Shown one piece after another: positions 63,862-64,000 of a stretch of 64,000 nucleotides of DNA (position 1 is the first letter of the stretch; each line of letters starts with the position of its first letter). The position numbers were made by a program, and so were the translations under genes. Below the pieces are notes generated by a model. It saw nothing but the letters and a program-made list of their open reading frames with translations, made no database searches and had not been told where the DNA came from. Where the stretch lies: contig CM075760.1 in NCBI GenBank assembly GCA_037974335.1, positions 8,491,432-8,555,431 on the forward strand, in the 5' to 3' direction. The DNA is from Prionace glauca (lineage: Eukaryota > Chordata > Chondrichthyes > Carcharhiniformes > Carcharhinidae).

Positions 63862-64000
63862 CCATAGAATCCCTACACTGAGAAGGGCTATTTCACCATT
63901 GAGTCTATACCCAGGCCCACTCTGCCATGTCCCCGTAACCTCTGCTAATCACCCAATCGATACACCTTCCGCTAATTAGGGGCAAGTTAGCATGACTAAA
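63862..64000 (-). mobile_element. SINE type 1, tail, running off the window
   Basis: CATAGAATCCCTACACTGAG, TGAGTCTATACCCAGGCCCA, GGGGCAAGTTAGCATGACTAA: antisense copy with the first tail type, cut by the window end. Confidence 0.8.

Overview
This is a 64 kb piece of a vertebrate genome, most likely from a cartilaginous fish (shark or ray). That is an inference from three things: very dense CR1-type LINEs whose 3' ends are TTCTATG/TTCTTATG-like short repeats; many copies of tRNA-derived SINEs of a kind I associate with elasmobranch genomes; and a cluster of GPR139-like rhodopsin-class receptors beside T-cell-receptor V segments. Nothing looks bacterial. Genes are sparse, spliced and set in old and young transposon sequence.

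Host genes fall in two groups. (1) Three GPR139-like receptor genes, all on the minus strand: gene A (exon 2 at 14509-15407, exon 1 at 17355-17439), a decayed gene C (25562-26456) and gene B (exon 2 at 36803-37731, exon 1 at 40939-41020). A and B belong to one segmental duplication (about 13.7-18.0 kb and 36.3-41.5 kb) that also carries the pyrimidine-rich 3' flank, the intronic SINE and LINE pieces and a 42-bp in-frame minisatellite just before exon 1. (2) Four T-cell-receptor-type V segments: two intact-looking ones on the minus strand (45766-46216 and 50414-50875), one on the plus strand (57995-59909) and one pseudogene on the plus strand (44861-45170). The three intact ones have a split leader, the two Ig-fold cysteines and a recombination signal with a spacer of exactly 23 bp. 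A tRNA-Val(AAC)-like gene lies at 44036-44109.

Mobile DNA fills most of the rest. At least five CR1-like subfamilies are seen: A at 334-1779, 1931-3097, 23211-24198, 46540-47058, 52320-55066 and 60661-61387; B at 30643-31753 and a nearly open copy at 33345-36008; C at 22803-24945 and 60057-62275, each split by an A insertion; plus older copies. There are L2-like LINE pieces, two tRNA-derived SINE types, and the fossil of a Gypsy-type LTR element (about 11.6-13.1 kb).

The most unusual content is a set of Penelope-like elements (PLEs). They form long inverted repeats (13124-13355, 20882-22354, 30003-31811) and carry a GIY-YIG endonuclease fragment (21397-21963). Their terminal repeats hold hammerhead-ribozyme-like cores (CTGANGA, hairpin, GAAA), and two copies are flanked by 13-bp target duplications. 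A second PLE type lies at about 55.2-56.1 kb with its own GIY-YIG remnant and hammerhead-like core. Several elements are nested two deep, which gives a relative insertion history.
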